Below are positions 35,484 through 43,556 of a stretch of 43,580 nucleotides of DNA, in pieces. Below the pieces are notes generated by a model. It had not been told where the DNA came from. It saw only the letters and a program-made list of their open reading frames with translations, and searched no databases. This DNA is from Klebsiella pneumoniae (GTDB taxonomy: Bacteria > Pseudomonadota > Gammaproteobacteria > Ga0077536), in NCBI GenBank assembly GCA_945862315.1, contig CAMAXW010000029.1, positions 1 to 43,580 of the forward strand, written 5' to 3'. Numbering within the stretch: the first letter of the stretch is position 1; every line of letters starts with the position of its first letter. The translations under genes were made by a program, and so were the position numbers.

Positions 35484-35498
35484 ACCTTATGCTAAGGT
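35484..35498. promoter_or_regulatory. Inverted repeat between hemC and gshB
   Basis: ACCTTA-TGC-TAAGGT is a perfect 6+6 inverted repeat in the roughly 100-bp spacer between the divergent hemC and gshB genes. It could be an operator for either gene or overlap a -10 element (TATGCT lies inside it). No matching known binding site comes to mind. Confidence 0.35.
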
Positions 35499-35546
35499 GC
35501 GACCTCGGTGTACAGCAACCCACAACAACCTCAAAGCGCGGCACTC

Positions 35547-36506
35547 ATGACAATCAAGCTCGGTGTAATCATGGACCCCATCGCGGGGATCAACCCCAAG
35601 AAAGACACGACTCTGGGTCTGCTGCTCGCCGCGCAGAGAAAAGGTTTCGAGCTCTATTACCTCGAGATGGCCGACCTCTCGATGTGCGATGGCGATCCCA
35701 GCGGCGTCATGCGGCCCTTGGTGGTCCACGAATCCACTGGCCATTGGTATGACTTCACGGGTGAAGCTGTCCGCCGCCCGTTGGGCGATCTCGACGTCAT
35801 CCTCATGCGCAAGGATCCACCGTTTGATACGGAATATATCTATGCCACCTATTTGCTCGAGCGCGCACAAGCCGCTGGCGCCTTGGTGGTGAACGACCCG
35901 CGCAGTCTGCGCGATGCCAACGAAAAGCTCTTTACCGCGTGGTTCTCCGATGTGTGTCCGCCCACGTTGGTGGCTCGCCGCATGGCGAGGATTCGAGAAT
36001 TTCTGGTAGAGCACGAGGACATCGTGGTCAAACCGCTAGACGGCATGGGTGGTGCCTCGGTGTTTCGCATTCAGCGTGGCGACGCCAATGCCAGCGTCAT
36101 CATGGAAACACTTACCGCTTATGAAACCCGCTTTTGCATGGCGCAACGCTATTTGCCAGCGATTCTCGACGGCGACAAACGCATCCTGATGATCGATGGT
36201 GAACCGGTGCCCTACGCCTTGGCGCGGATTCCGGCAGCCGGCGAGCTGCGGGGTAATCTGGCGGCGGGCGGGCGGGGCGAGGGACGCCCGCTGACGGCTC
36301 GCGACCGTGAAATCTGCGCGCGGGTGGGCCCGGAACTCCGCGCCCGCGGCCTCATCTTCGTGGGCCTCGATGTCATTGGCGATTACCTCACCGAAATCAA
36401 CGTCACCAGTCCGACCTGCGCGCGCGAGCTCGAGGCCCAGTTCCCCGTGCGCATCAGCGATAGCTTGATGGACGCCATTGTGGCCCGACTGGGCCGGGCG
36501 CACTGA
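35547..36506 (+). CDS. gshB: Glutathione synthetase
   Basis: This ATP-grasp enzyme of 319 residues joins gamma-glutamylcysteine and glycine to make glutathione. Landmarks are LGVIMDPI near the start, LMRKDPPFDTEYIYATYLLE, VVNDPRSLRDANEKL, the ATP-grasp stretch VVKPLDGMGGASVF, MAQRYLPAI, GDKRILMIDG and the C-terminal DVIGDYLTEINVTSPT. Length matches the E. coli enzyme of 316. The frame opens earlier at 35508, but the ATG at 35547 gives the family N-terminus. It heads the gshB-tonB-yqgE-ruvX-pyrRBX operon. The yqjG-type reductase elsewhere in the window also depends on glutathione. Confidence 0.95.
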   Translation: MTIKLGVIMDPIAGINPKKDTTLGLLLAAQRKGFELYYLEMADLSMCDGDPSGVMRPLVVHESTGHWYDFTGEAVRRPLGDLDVILMRKDPPFDTEYIYATYLLERAQAAGALVVNDPRSLRDANEKLFTAWFSDVCPPTLVARRMARIREFLVEHEDIVVKPLDGMGGASVFRIQRGDANASVIMETLTAYETRFCMAQRYLPAILDGDKRILMIDGEPVPYALARIPAAGELRGNLAAGGRGEGRPLTARDREICARVGPELRARGLIFVGLDVIGDYLTEINVTSPTCARELEAQFPVRISDSLMDAIVARLGRAH

Positions 36507-36523
36507 GCCACTGACCGCAGTTC

Positions 36524-37498
36524 ATGGTAAGTGGCGTGCTGAATCGACCGTTAGTCCCGGCCGCTGATCGGCTGGCACTCGCTTTATGCATTGCCATCGC
36601 CGTGCACGCGCTGCTCATTCTGGGCGTGAGCTTTCAACACGAGCCCCCAGTGGCACCGCCCACCAACAGCCTCGAAGTGACCCTAGTCGCGGCGCGCTCG
36701 GAGGCGCCACCCGTGCAAGCCGAGGCGCTGGCGCAAAGCAATTCACAAGGCGGTGGCGAGCGCATCGAGCGTGTGCGCCCCAGCGCACCGTGGGCAGCAC
36801 CCGCAACCACCGAGGGTTCTACCGTGGTCACCCCGCCACCACCGTCGGGCGCGCCATCCCCCACCGCCGTCGCGGACGGCGACCCGCCGCAGGCGCCCGC
36901 GCAACCGGTGCGCACAGCACCGCTGACGGCGCCAGCACAGCGTGCCGGGCGCATGGCCAAACCACAGGCCGGCCCGGAGGCTAGCGAGCCCCCCACACCC
37001 CTACCAACGCCCACGGCAACGCCCGCTTATGGCGAGGATAGTCCAGCGCTGCCCACTGCAGCGCAGCTCATCACCCGCTCATTTGCGCTCGCCAGCATGA
37101 ATGCCGAACTGCAGGACCGCATGGAAACCCGCGCGCATCGGCCACGGCAAAAATTCATCTCCGCGAGCACGCAGGAATACCGTTATGCCGCGTATATGGA
37201 AGCTTGGCGCGCCAAAGTAGAGCGCATTGGCAATATCAATTATCCCGATGAAGCCCGGCAGCGTGAGCTCTCGGGCTCACTGCTGCTGGATGTGGCGATT
37301 CGGCCCGATGGTTCGGTGATTGAAATCGTCGTGCGGCGCACGTCTGGCCACAAAGTGCTAGATGACGCGGCGGTGCGCATCGTGGAACTGGCGGCGCCGT
37401 TTGCGCCATTTCCCAGCGATATCGCGCGCGAGGTCGATATTCTCCACGTCACGCGCACGTGGCGCTTTGTCAATAACACGGATTTCACTGCGCAATAG
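36524..37498 (+). CDS. TonB-family energy transducer
   Basis: This protein of 324 residues has a single N-terminal membrane anchor (about 15-34) and a long Pro/Ala/Thr-rich periplasmic spacer (about 45-170) with stretches such as VVTPPPPSG. A C-terminal TonB domain follows (about 225-315), with YPDEARQRELSGSLLLDVAIRPDGSV and DDAAVRIVELAAPFAPFP. TonB transduces proton-motive force from ExbB/ExbD to outer-membrane receptors. The position between gshB and yqgE matches Pseudomonas aeruginosa tonB3 (PA0406), which is linked to twitching motility. I leave the symbol blank because the partner system is not known here. No exbB or exbD is in the window. Confidence 0.9.
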   Translation: MVSGVLNRPLVPAADRLALALCIAIAVHALLILGVSFQHEPPVAPPTNSLEVTLVAARSEAPPVQAEALAQSNSQGGGERIERVRPSAPWAAPATTEGSTVVTPPPPSGAPSPTAVADGDPPQAPAQPVRTAPLTAPAQRAGRMAKPQAGPEASEPPTPLPTPTATPAYGEDSPALPTAAQLITRSFALASMNAELQDRMETRAHRPRQKFISASTQEYRYAAYMEAWRAKVERIGNINYPDEARQRELSGSLLLDVAIRPDGSVIEIVVRRTSGHKVLDDAAVRIVELAAPFAPFPSDIAREVDILHVTRTWRFVNNTDFTAQ

Positions 37499-37549
37499 CG
37501 CCGCCACTTGGCTTGTCAGACGCCGTAATCGGGGCCGATACTAAGCACC

Positions 37550-38107
37550 ATGCTGCTCGACCTGACCAACCACTTCCTCATTGCCATGCCCGCGCTCGAA
37601 GACCCCAACTTTGCGCGCACGGTGACTTATGTCTGCGCCCATAACCAAGATGGGGCCATGGGTATTGTGATCAATCGCCCCTTAGAATTTGACTTGGGCG
37701 AAGTGCTGCAACAGCTCAAGCTGGAAAGTACCGTGCCTGACATCAATAGCCAAATTGTCTATCAGGGCGGGCCGGTGCACCGTGACCGTGGCTTTATCAT
37801 TCACCGACCAACGCTCGATTTTGGCTCCACGATGGTGGTCAGTGACGAGGTAGCGGTCTCCACTTCACTCGAAATGCTGGCCGCTATTTCACGCGGAGAA
37901 GGGCCCTCAGATACCCTCGTCGCATTGGGCTACGCCGGCTGGTCGGCGGGCCAACTAGAACAAGAAATCCTCCAGAACGCCTGGCTGAGTGGGCCGGCCG
38001 CGCTGGAAGTCATGTTTCACTCCCCCGCTGATCGCCGTTGGGCGCAAGCGGCGGCCTGTTTAGGCGTGGACGTCTACCGGCTATCGGGCGATGTTGGGCA
38101 CGCGTGA
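37550..38107 (+). CDS. yqgE: YqgE/AlgH family protein
   Basis: This protein of 185 residues is a UPF0301 (YqgE/AlgH) member. Typical segments are HFLIAMPALEDPNFARTV, GAMGIVINRPLE, VYQGGPVHRDRGFIIH and ALGYAGWSAGQLEQEI. In Pseudomonas AlgH was linked to alginate control, but the biochemical function remains unclear. It sits between tonB and ruvX, the usual gammaproteobacterial place for it. The stop overlaps the GTG start of ruvX (GTGA, 38104-38107), so they are translationally coupled. Confidence 0.94.
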   Translation: MLLDLTNHFLIAMPALEDPNFARTVTYVCAHNQDGAMGIVINRPLEFDLGEVLQQLKLESTVPDINSQIVYQGGPVHRDRGFIIHRPTLDFGSTMVVSDEVAVSTSLEMLAAISRGEGPSDTLVALGYAGWSAGQLEQEILQNAWLSGPAALEVMFHSPADRRWAQAAACLGVDVYRLSGDVGHA

Positions 38108-38529
38108 TCGCCCCAGCACCGCGCACGGCGCTGGGCTTTGATTACGGCGAAAAACGCATAGGCGTGGCCGTTGGCCAAACGATCACCAGCACCGCCAGCC
38201 CACTCCTCACGTTGCCGGCCCAGCACGGCCAACCGGACTGGCTGGTGTTGGGGAAACTCATCGACGAATGGCGTCCTGACTGTCTAGTGGTCGGTCTGCC
38301 CAGCACCAACGATGGCGCCCCCCATCCGCTGGCCGGCGCCATTGAACGCTTCGCGCGCCGACTCGTGGGGCGCTACCATCGACCCGTGGCGTTCATCGAT
38401 GAACGACTGTCATCACACGCTGCGCAAGCGCTGCGCCGCGGCACACGACACACACTAGACGCCCTCGCCGCACAACAAATTCTAGAAACTTGGCTGATGG
38501 AAGCGGCGCAAAGCCCGGAGCAAAAATGA
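38104..38529 (+). CDS. ruvX: Putative Holliday junction resolvase RuvX/YqgF
   Basis: This protein of 141 residues has the RNase H-like fold of YqgF/RuvX, which processes the 5' end of pre-16S rRNA and has been proposed as a Holliday junction resolvase. LGFDYGEKRIGVAVG holds the first catalytic aspartate, LVVGLP is the central strand, and DERLSSHAAQ and DALAAQQILETWL close the fold. I chose the GTG at 38104 over the open frame reaching back to 38038 because it fits the family length and overlaps the yqgE stop. The end overlaps the pyrR start (ATGA). Confidence 0.94.
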   Translation: MIAPAPRTALGFDYGEKRIGVAVGQTITSTASPLLTLPAQHGQPDWLVLGKLIDEWRPDCLVVGLPSTNDGAPHPLAGAIERFARRLVGRYHRPVAFIDERLSSHAAQALRRGTRHTLDALAAQQILETWLMEAAQSPEQK

Positions 38530-39050
38530 GCCTGCAGTTCGATATACCGACCTTAATCACGCAGATGGCCACCACACTGAGCCACACCCTGCGCCAGGCT
38601 GACATCACCGAGCCGGCGCTGATTGGCGTGCGCACGGGCGGGGTGTGGGTAGCGGAAAAACTCAGCCAATTGCTGGCCATCCCCGTCCCGCTAGGCGAAC
38701 TCAATATTGCCTTCTATCGCGACGACTTTAGCCGCATCGGCATCCATCCTACCGTCGCGCCTTCGATGCTGCCCTTCGATGTGACGGACCGAGATCTGGT
38801 GCTCGTGGATGACATCCTCTACACCGGTCGCACGGTTCGCGCGGCCATGAATGAAATTTTTGACTATGGCCGACCCCGTTCCATCCACCTCGTGGTGCTC
38901 TTTGATCGGGGCGGGCGCGAGCTGCCTATCGCCGCCCAGGTCGTTGGCGCGCACCTGAACTTACAACCCGGCGAGCATGCTAAACTCACCGGGCCTTCGC
39001 CGATGCACCTCGAAATCTGCCGCCAGCGTCCTGTTGCGAGCGCGGCCTAA
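38526..39050 (+). CDS. pyrR: PyrR, pyrimidine regulator/uracil phosphoribosyltransferase
   Basis: This protein of 174 residues is a PyrR-type phosphoribosyltransferase. In Gram-positive bacteria it binds leader RNA of pyr operons; it also converts uracil and PRPP to UMP. In pseudomonads a PyrR is encoded in the same place. The PRPP-binding motif [18 protein letters not shown] is at 91-108. [13 protein letters not shown] and the [14 protein letters not shown] segment are also typical. The ATG at 38526 sits in the ruvX stop. A small perfect hairpin lies in the 79-bp gap before pyrB. Whether it is a PyrR target is untested. Confidence 0.94.
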   Translation: MSLQFDIPTLITQMATTLSHTLRQADITEPALIGVRTGGVWVAEKLSQLLAIPVPLGELNIAFYRDDFSRIGIHPTVAPSMLPFDVTDRDLVLVDDILYTGRTVRAAMNEIFDYGRPRSIHLVVLFDRGGRELPIAAQVVGAHLNLQPGEHAKLTGPSPMHLEICRQRPVASAA

Positions 39051-39074
39051 AGACCTCGGCACGAAGACTCAGGC

Positions 39075-39090
39075 GCCGTCGCTCGACGGC
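39075..39090 (+). promoter_or_regulatory. Short hairpin in the pyrR-pyrB spacer
   Basis: GCCGTCG (39075-39081) and CGACGGC (39084-39090) form a tight perfect stem in the 79-bp spacer before pyrB. No U-run follows, so it is not an obvious terminator. It may affect translation or be an RNA site for PyrR, which is only a guess from position. Confidence 0.3.
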
Positions 39091-39129
39091 CACCATCGGC
39101 GGATAATCTGGCGAAGTGAAGGAGCAGCG

Positions 39130-40104
39130 ATGAGCGCGGCGGACGTCCAACTCGATGCTCAGGGTCGTCTCCGCCATCTCATTGCTATCGAAGGTCTGCC
39201 GCGCAGCTTGTTGGAGCAAATCCTCGATAATGCCGAGCGGTTCGCGCCACTGGGTGACCGGACGGTCAAAAAAGTCCCACTGCTCCGTGGACGCACTGTT
39301 GCCAATCTCTTTTTTGAGCCGAGCACGCGTACTCGAACCACTTTCGATCTCGCCGCCAAACGGCTGTCTGCCGATGTGCTGAACATCAACATCGAAGCGA
39401 GTTCAGCTAAAAAAGGGGAGTCGCTGGCCGACACCTTGCGCAATCTCGAGGCCATGCAATGCGATATGTTTGTGGTGCGCCATCACATCAGCGGTGCCGC
39501 GGACTTCATCGCCCGGCAAGTCGGCCCGCACATCAGCGTCATCAACGGCGGTGACGGCCGCCACGAACACCCCACTCAGGGGTTGCTCGATGCGTTCACC
39601 ATTCGCCGTCATAAGAAAAACTTCGAACATCTCACGGTGGCTATCGTGGGCGACGTCGCCCACTCGCGGGTGGCGCGTTCTAATATCCAGGCGCTGAAAA
39701 TTTTAGGCGTGCCCGACCTGCGCGTGGTGGGCCCTAAAACCCTCATTCCGGCAGGGGTTGAAGCCCTTGGAGTGACGGTCTATGACGATCTGGATGAGGG
39801 CATCCGGGGCGCCGACGTCGTCATCATGTTGCGCCTCCAGCAGGAGCGCATGCAGAGTGCGCTGTTGCCCAGCGCCCACGAGTATTTTCGCGAATACGGA
39901 CTCACGGCCCAGCGTCTACGGCTGGCCGCAGCCGACGCCATCGTGATGCACCCAGGCCCCATCAACCGCGGGGTGGAAATAGACTCCGCCGTGGCCGACG
40001 GCAGGCAGTCGGTCATTTTGCAGCAGGTCACTTACGGCATCGCTATTCGCATGGCGGTGATGGCCATGGTGATGGGCCATCAAGCGTTAGCGGGGGGGCA
40101 CTGA
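39130..40104 (+). CDS. pyrB: Aspartate carbamoyltransferase catalytic chain
   Basis: This enzyme of 324 residues makes N-carbamoyl-aspartate from carbamoyl phosphate and aspartate, the first committed step in pyrimidine synthesis. The carbamoyl-phosphate site STRTR is at 65-69. KKGES follows near 93-97, and HPTQGLLD and [10 protein letters not shown] mark the C-terminal half. It is of the Pseudomonas class, in which PyrB forms a large complex with an inactive dihydroorotase-like protein, here encoded 1 bp downstream. The frame is open upstream, but the ATG at 39130 with GGAG six to ten bases before it is the natural start. No regulatory pyrI gene is present, consistent with that class. Confidence 0.96.
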   Translation: MSAADVQLDAQGRLRHLIAIEGLPRSLLEQILDNAERFAPLGDRTVKKVPLLRGRTVANLFFEPSTRTRTTFDLAAKRLSADVLNINIEASSAKKGESLADTLRNLEAMQCDMFVVRHHISGAADFIARQVGPHISVINGGDGRHEHPTQGLLDAFTIRRHKKNFEHLTVAIVGDVAHSRVARSNIQALKILGVPDLRVVGPKTLIPAGVEALGVTVYDDLDEGIRGADVVIMLRLQQERMQSALLPSAHEYFREYGLTAQRLRLAAADAIVMHPGPINRGVEIDSAVADGRQSVILQQVTYGIAIRMAVMAMVMGHQALAGGH

Positions 40105-40105
40105 G

Positions 40106-41392
40106 ATGCGGTTGCGCATTCACGGTGGGCGGGTTATCGACCCCGCGAGTGGCTACGATGGCAACGCCGAGGTCTGGATTGAAGACGGCCTCATTCTCGC
40201 CGTTGGCGCGGCGCCACGCGGTCTTAAAGCCGACCAGAGCATCGCTGCGCGAGGGCTCATTCTCAGCCCGGGCTTCGTCGATTTAGGCAGCCATTTGCGC
40301 GAACCCGGCTTTGAGCGCAAAGCGAGCATCGCCAGTGAAGCACGGGCGGCCGCGGCGGGCGGCTTCACCACGGTGTGCTGCACACCCGACACCTCACCGG
40401 TCATCGATAACCCCACCGTGGTGGAACACATCACCCAAAGTGCTGCGGCCGCGGGCGGCGCACAAGTGCTGTGCTTGGGCGCCTTGACGGTCGGCCTGGC
40501 GGGTGAAGTACTGGCCGAAATGCACGCCCTCAAACGCGCCGGCGTGGTGGGGATCACTAACTTGGAACGCGCCATCAAGGACACCGCCGTCCTCAAGCAC
40601 GCGCTGGCGTATGCCGCGAGTGCAGAACTCACCGTGTTCTTACGCTCCGAAGACTATTGGCTGAGTCGCGATGGGCTGGTCCACGAAGGCCCGGTGAGTA
40701 CGCGCCTAGGGCTAAACGGCATTCCCGCTGCCGCCGAAGTCATCGCCGTGTACCGCGACCTCATCTTGGTGGCCGCGGCTGGCGCGCGCGCACATTTCTG
40801 TAAGCTCTCCGCCGCAGATTCCATCAAACCCATTGCGCAAGCACGGGCACGCGGCTTACCGGTAAGTGCCGATGTCAGTCTGGCCAATCTGTGTTTTACA
40901 GAAGATAACCTGGGTAATTTCGACCCTAACTTCCATTTGCGTCCGCCGTTGCGGGCCAGCAGCGACCGCAAAGCCCTGCGCCAGGGCATAAAAACTGGCG
41001 CCATCGACGCGATTAGCGCCTCCCACGAGCCCCACGATGCCGATGCCAAAGCGGCACCTTTTGGCCTAACCGAGCCCGGCATCTCGAGCGTAGACACCTT
41101 CTTGCCGGCGCTGTTGAGCTTAGTGGCCGCGGGCGCCTTTGATCTGCCCACCGCGATTGTCGCGGCAAGTTTGCGGCCGCACCGCATTCTGGGCCGCGCG
41201 GGCGGCGAAATAACCCCGGGTGCGCCGGCCGACTTATGCCTATTTGACCCCACGCGATGCTGGCAAGCCACGGTCGCCGAACTCGCGAGCGCGGGCAAAA
41301 ACACCCCCTATCTCGACGCCCATCTGACCGGGAAAGTAGTCCTCACGATGGTCGGCGGGCAGGTCGTACACCGCTTGGCGGGTAGCGTATGA
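40106..41392 (+). CDS. pyrX: Inactive dihydroorotase-like subunit (PyrX/PyrC')
   Basis: This amidohydrolase-fold protein of 428 residues resembles PyrC, but its active site is lost. The normal metal motif D-x-H-x-H reads D59-L-G61-S-H63, so the first His is Gly. The PHH stretch is replaced by LAN (259-261). The second His of the usual H-x-x-H segment is K233 (HFCKLS). The catalytic Asp of DHAPH is S306 (ASHEPH). Such a protein cannot be a normal dihydroorotase. In Pseudomonas the equivalent protein is needed to assemble active PyrB in a dodecamer. It starts 1 bp after pyrB and its stop overlaps the pyrK start. A functional dihydroorotase must be encoded elsewhere. Confidence 0.93.
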   Translation: MRLRIHGGRVIDPASGYDGNAEVWIEDGLILAVGAAPRGLKADQSIAARGLILSPGFVDLGSHLREPGFERKASIASEARAAAAGGFTTVCCTPDTSPVIDNPTVVEHITQSAAAAGGAQVLCLGALTVGLAGEVLAEMHALKRAGVVGITNLERAIKDTAVLKHALAYAASAELTVFLRSEDYWLSRDGLVHEGPVSTRLGLNGIPAAAEVIAVYRDLILVAAAGARAHFCKLSAADSIKPIAQARARGLPVSADVSLANLCFTEDNLGNFDPNFHLRPPLRASSDRKALRQGIKTGAIDAISASHEPHDADAKAAPFGLTEPGISSVDTFLPALLSLVAAGAFDLPTAIVAASLRPHRILGRAGGEITPGAPADLCLFDPTRCWQATVAELASAGKNTPYLDAHLTGKVVLTMVGGQVVHRLAGSV

Positions 41393-42273
41393 GCCTCGTA
41401 ACAAAACCCCATCGCGGGACCATTGTCCAAGAGACCGCCGAAGTGCTGAGCAACGCAGCCCACCCCGGCGAGCAACACATCTTGCAGCTGCGTGCGCCAG
41501 AAATTGCCCGGCGGGCGCAACCCGGCGCGTTTGTTCATTTGCGCTGCGCGCCGAGCATCGCCATGCGTCGTCCGATGTCGATCATGCGGGCCAATGCCCG
41601 GGCGGGCACCATCGACATTCTGTTCAAGGCCCATGGTGCGGGCACCGCCGAACTGGCGCAGCGCGTTCCCGGCGAGACCATCAGCGTGCTGGGGCCGATT
41701 GGCCTACCCTTCAAGTTGGCCGGATTTCGCAAACGACCGTTACTCATCGGCGGAGGCGTGGGCATCCCCCCGATGGTGTATTTAGCGGATCACCTGCGCC
41801 GAATCGCGGGCAGCGTACCGTTTGTGGTCATGGGTTCGGAGATTCCCTTCCCATTCAAGCTGCGGCCATCGGCCATTTTGGTGCCTGGCATGCCGCCCGG
41901 CGTCATTGGCACCATGCCGCTGCTAGAAGACTGGGGGATTGCCGCAAGGCTCGCGAGTCGCCAAGGCTATGTGGGCTGCTTTGAGGGGTTGGTGACCGAA
42001 CTCGCCAGCGCGTGGATTGACGCCATGGGGCCGGCGGCACTGGCTGAAATTGAAATTTTCGCCTGCGGCCCCACGCCAATGCTCAAAGCCGTGCAAAGTC
42101 TGGCCGCACGCTACGGGCTACCGGCGCAGATTTCTCTGGAGGAATACATGGCTTGTGCAGTGGGTGGCTGCGCGGGTTGCACGGTGCTCATCCACACGCC
42201 CAGCGGGCCGGCCATGAAACGAGTATGCGTTGATGGCCCCGTGTTTGAGGCCAGCACGGTAGAGTTTAGCTAG
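41389..42273 (+). CDS. pyrK: PyrK-type dihydroorotate dehydrogenase electron-transfer subunit
   Basis: This flavoprotein of 294 residues belongs to the PyrK branch of the ferredoxin-reductase family. FAD contacts RRPMSI lie at 60-65, the nucleotide loop GGGVGIPP at 121-128 and ACGPTPML at 225-232. The [2Fe-2S] cysteines are C256, C261, C264 and C280 (in EEYMACAVGGCAGC), spaced as in PyrK. In class 1B enzymes PyrK moves electrons from PyrD to NAD+. Most gammaproteobacteria use a quinone-linked class 2 PyrD without PyrK. No pyrD is in this window, so the partner is unknown. The start overlaps the pyrX stop (ATGA). It could serve another dehydrogenase. Confidence 0.87.
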   Translation: MSLVTKPHRGTIVQETAEVLSNAAHPGEQHILQLRAPEIARRAQPGAFVHLRCAPSIAMRRPMSIMRANARAGTIDILFKAHGAGTAELAQRVPGETISVLGPIGLPFKLAGFRKRPLLIGGGVGIPPMVYLADHLRRIAGSVPFVVMGSEIPFPFKLRPSAILVPGMPPGVIGTMPLLEDWGIAARLASRQGYVGCFEGLVTELASAWIDAMGPAALAEIEIFACGPTPMLKAVQSLAARYGLPAQISLEEYMACAVGGCAGCTVLIHTPSGPAMKRVCVDGPVFEASTVEFS

Positions 42274-42292
42274 GCTCGCGGCGAGCCTAGCT
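42268..42292. terminator. Perfect hairpin between pyrK and the LLM oxidoreductase gene
   Basis: AGCTAGGCTCG (42268-42278) and CGAGCCTAGCT (42282-42292) form a perfect 11-bp stem with a 3-nt loop. It overlaps the pyrK stop codon and is followed by TTTC on the plus strand. It lies between convergent genes, so it may stop transcription from both sides. The short T-run makes it a modest intrinsic terminator. Confidence 0.6.
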
Positions 42293-42338
42293 TTCTGCCG
42301 TGACCTGCGCGAACGCCGTAGCGCTCGCGCCGGCCGCT

Positions 42339-43556
42339 TTAGCGCTTCGCTGGCCGAGCGCCGTTACCAATGGTGTCGGTGAACGCCGGCCACACTTTCT
42401 CGGTTAGCAGTTCCAGACTCTTCATGGCCTGCGCGTGCGGCATGTGGTTGTAGATGAACATCCAGAAGTAGTCGACCGGCAGTTCCTTGAGCAACTTCTC
42501 TAGCTTACGCTTCACGGTATCGGGACTGCCGTGAATCACGAGGCCCCGCTCAGACAGTGTTTCGAAGGTGGGCGGCATGTCGAACGGACCTTCTCCCGGG
42601 CCGGCAATGGCGGCGTTAAAGCCGAACGGCACAAAGAAGTTGTTCCAAATGAACGCACCCGCTTCGCGCGCAATGGCTTCGGCTTCAGCATCGGTATCGG
42701 CCACGATTAATTCGCGGCTCATGGCCATTCCCTGACCGTATTTCAGATCCCGGCCCGCTTTTTGACCCGCGCGCTGGCCCGCTTCAAAGTGGCCCCGCAC
42801 GACGTCCGGGTGCGTCATGATGGTCACCGGCACAATGCCACGTTCCATGCCCCAAGCGATCGAACGCTCGGAGGTGGCGAACGGCATAAACATATCCGGC
42901 ACCTGTTTGTTGTAGGTGGGCGGGGCAATGCCAATTTCCACAATGTCGTTGTTCTCGTTGAGACCCTGACCGTACTTCGCGGCCACTTCGTGTGCCAGCC
43001 ACTTGATGGGCTTGCCCGGGATCTGCCAGTGTTTGCCCTGGAAGCTGAAGGTGTCGTGGGTCCAGGCCTTGAGCAGAATTTCAAAATGCTCTTCGAACAG
43101 CGAGCGCTTGAGTTCTTCGTAGTCGGCCCCTTCGCCGGGCTCTTGCAGACCGACCTGCTGACCCAACACGTTCACCCAGCGCGGCTGGTAGCCACGCGCA
43201 AAGCCGGCAAAAGTCCGGCCCTGCAGCATCTGGGAGATCATCGCAATGTTCTCGGCCAGATTGATGGGGTTCTGCGAAGGCAGCACGTTGCCGAGCTGGC
43301 CAAACTTCATGTTCTTGGTGAGCATCCCAAAATACAGATCGAGGATCACGGGGTTGGTGGAGACTTCCTCGCCCTCAATGTGAAAGTGATGCTCCGTAAA
43401 GCCAGCGCCGTAGTAGCCCTGACCGTCCATGTACACGACCTGCTCGCCGATTTCTTTCAGCATTCGCTGGTATAAATCGGTCCGCTTGCCGGCCATGCCC
43501 TTGAGAATTTCTTCTTTGGTGCCCACGGACGGCAGATAAAACGCGCCTACTTCCAT
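42339..43556 (-). CDS. LLM-class flavin-dependent oxidoreductase (luciferase-like)
   Basis: This luciferase-like monooxygenase has 405 residues and a TIM-barrel fold that uses reduced FMN or F420. Typical segments are FTEHHFHIEGEEVSTNP, FGQLGNVLPSQNPINLAENIAMISQMLQGR, FARGYQPRW and GSPDTVKRKLEKLLKELPVDYF. The substrate is unknown; related proteins oxidise alkanes, aldehydes or cyclic ketones with a separate flavin reductase. None is encoded here. GAGGAGA lies close before the ATG at 43556, so the start is clear. It converges with the pyr operon. Codon use looks more polished (many GAG/AAG/CTG) than its neighbours, possibly high expression. Confidence 0.9.
   Translation of the reverse strand: MEVGAFYLPSVGTKEEILKGMAGKRTDLYQRMLKEIGEQVVYMDGQGYYGAGFTEHHFHIEGEEVSTNPVILDLYFGMLTKNMKFGQLGNVLPSQNPINLAENIAMISQMLQGRTFAGFARGYQPRWVNVLGQQVGLQEPGEGADYEELKRSLFEEHFEILLKAWTHDTFSFQGKHWQIPGKPIKWLAHEVAAKYGQGLNENNDIVEIGIAPPTYNKQVPDMFMPFATSERSIAWGMERGIVPVTIMTHPDVVRGHFEAGQRAGQKAGRDLKYGQGMAMSRELIVADTDAEAEAIAREAGAFIWNNFFVPFGFNAAIAGPGEGPFDMPPTFETLSERGLVIHGSPDTVKRKLEKLLKELPVDYFWMFIYNHMPHAQAMKSLELLTEKVWPAFTDTIGNGARPAKR

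Noticed and set aside
40106-41392. Annotation as an active dihydroorotase PyrC
   Set aside because: Metal-binding His and the catalytic Asp are replaced at several sites.
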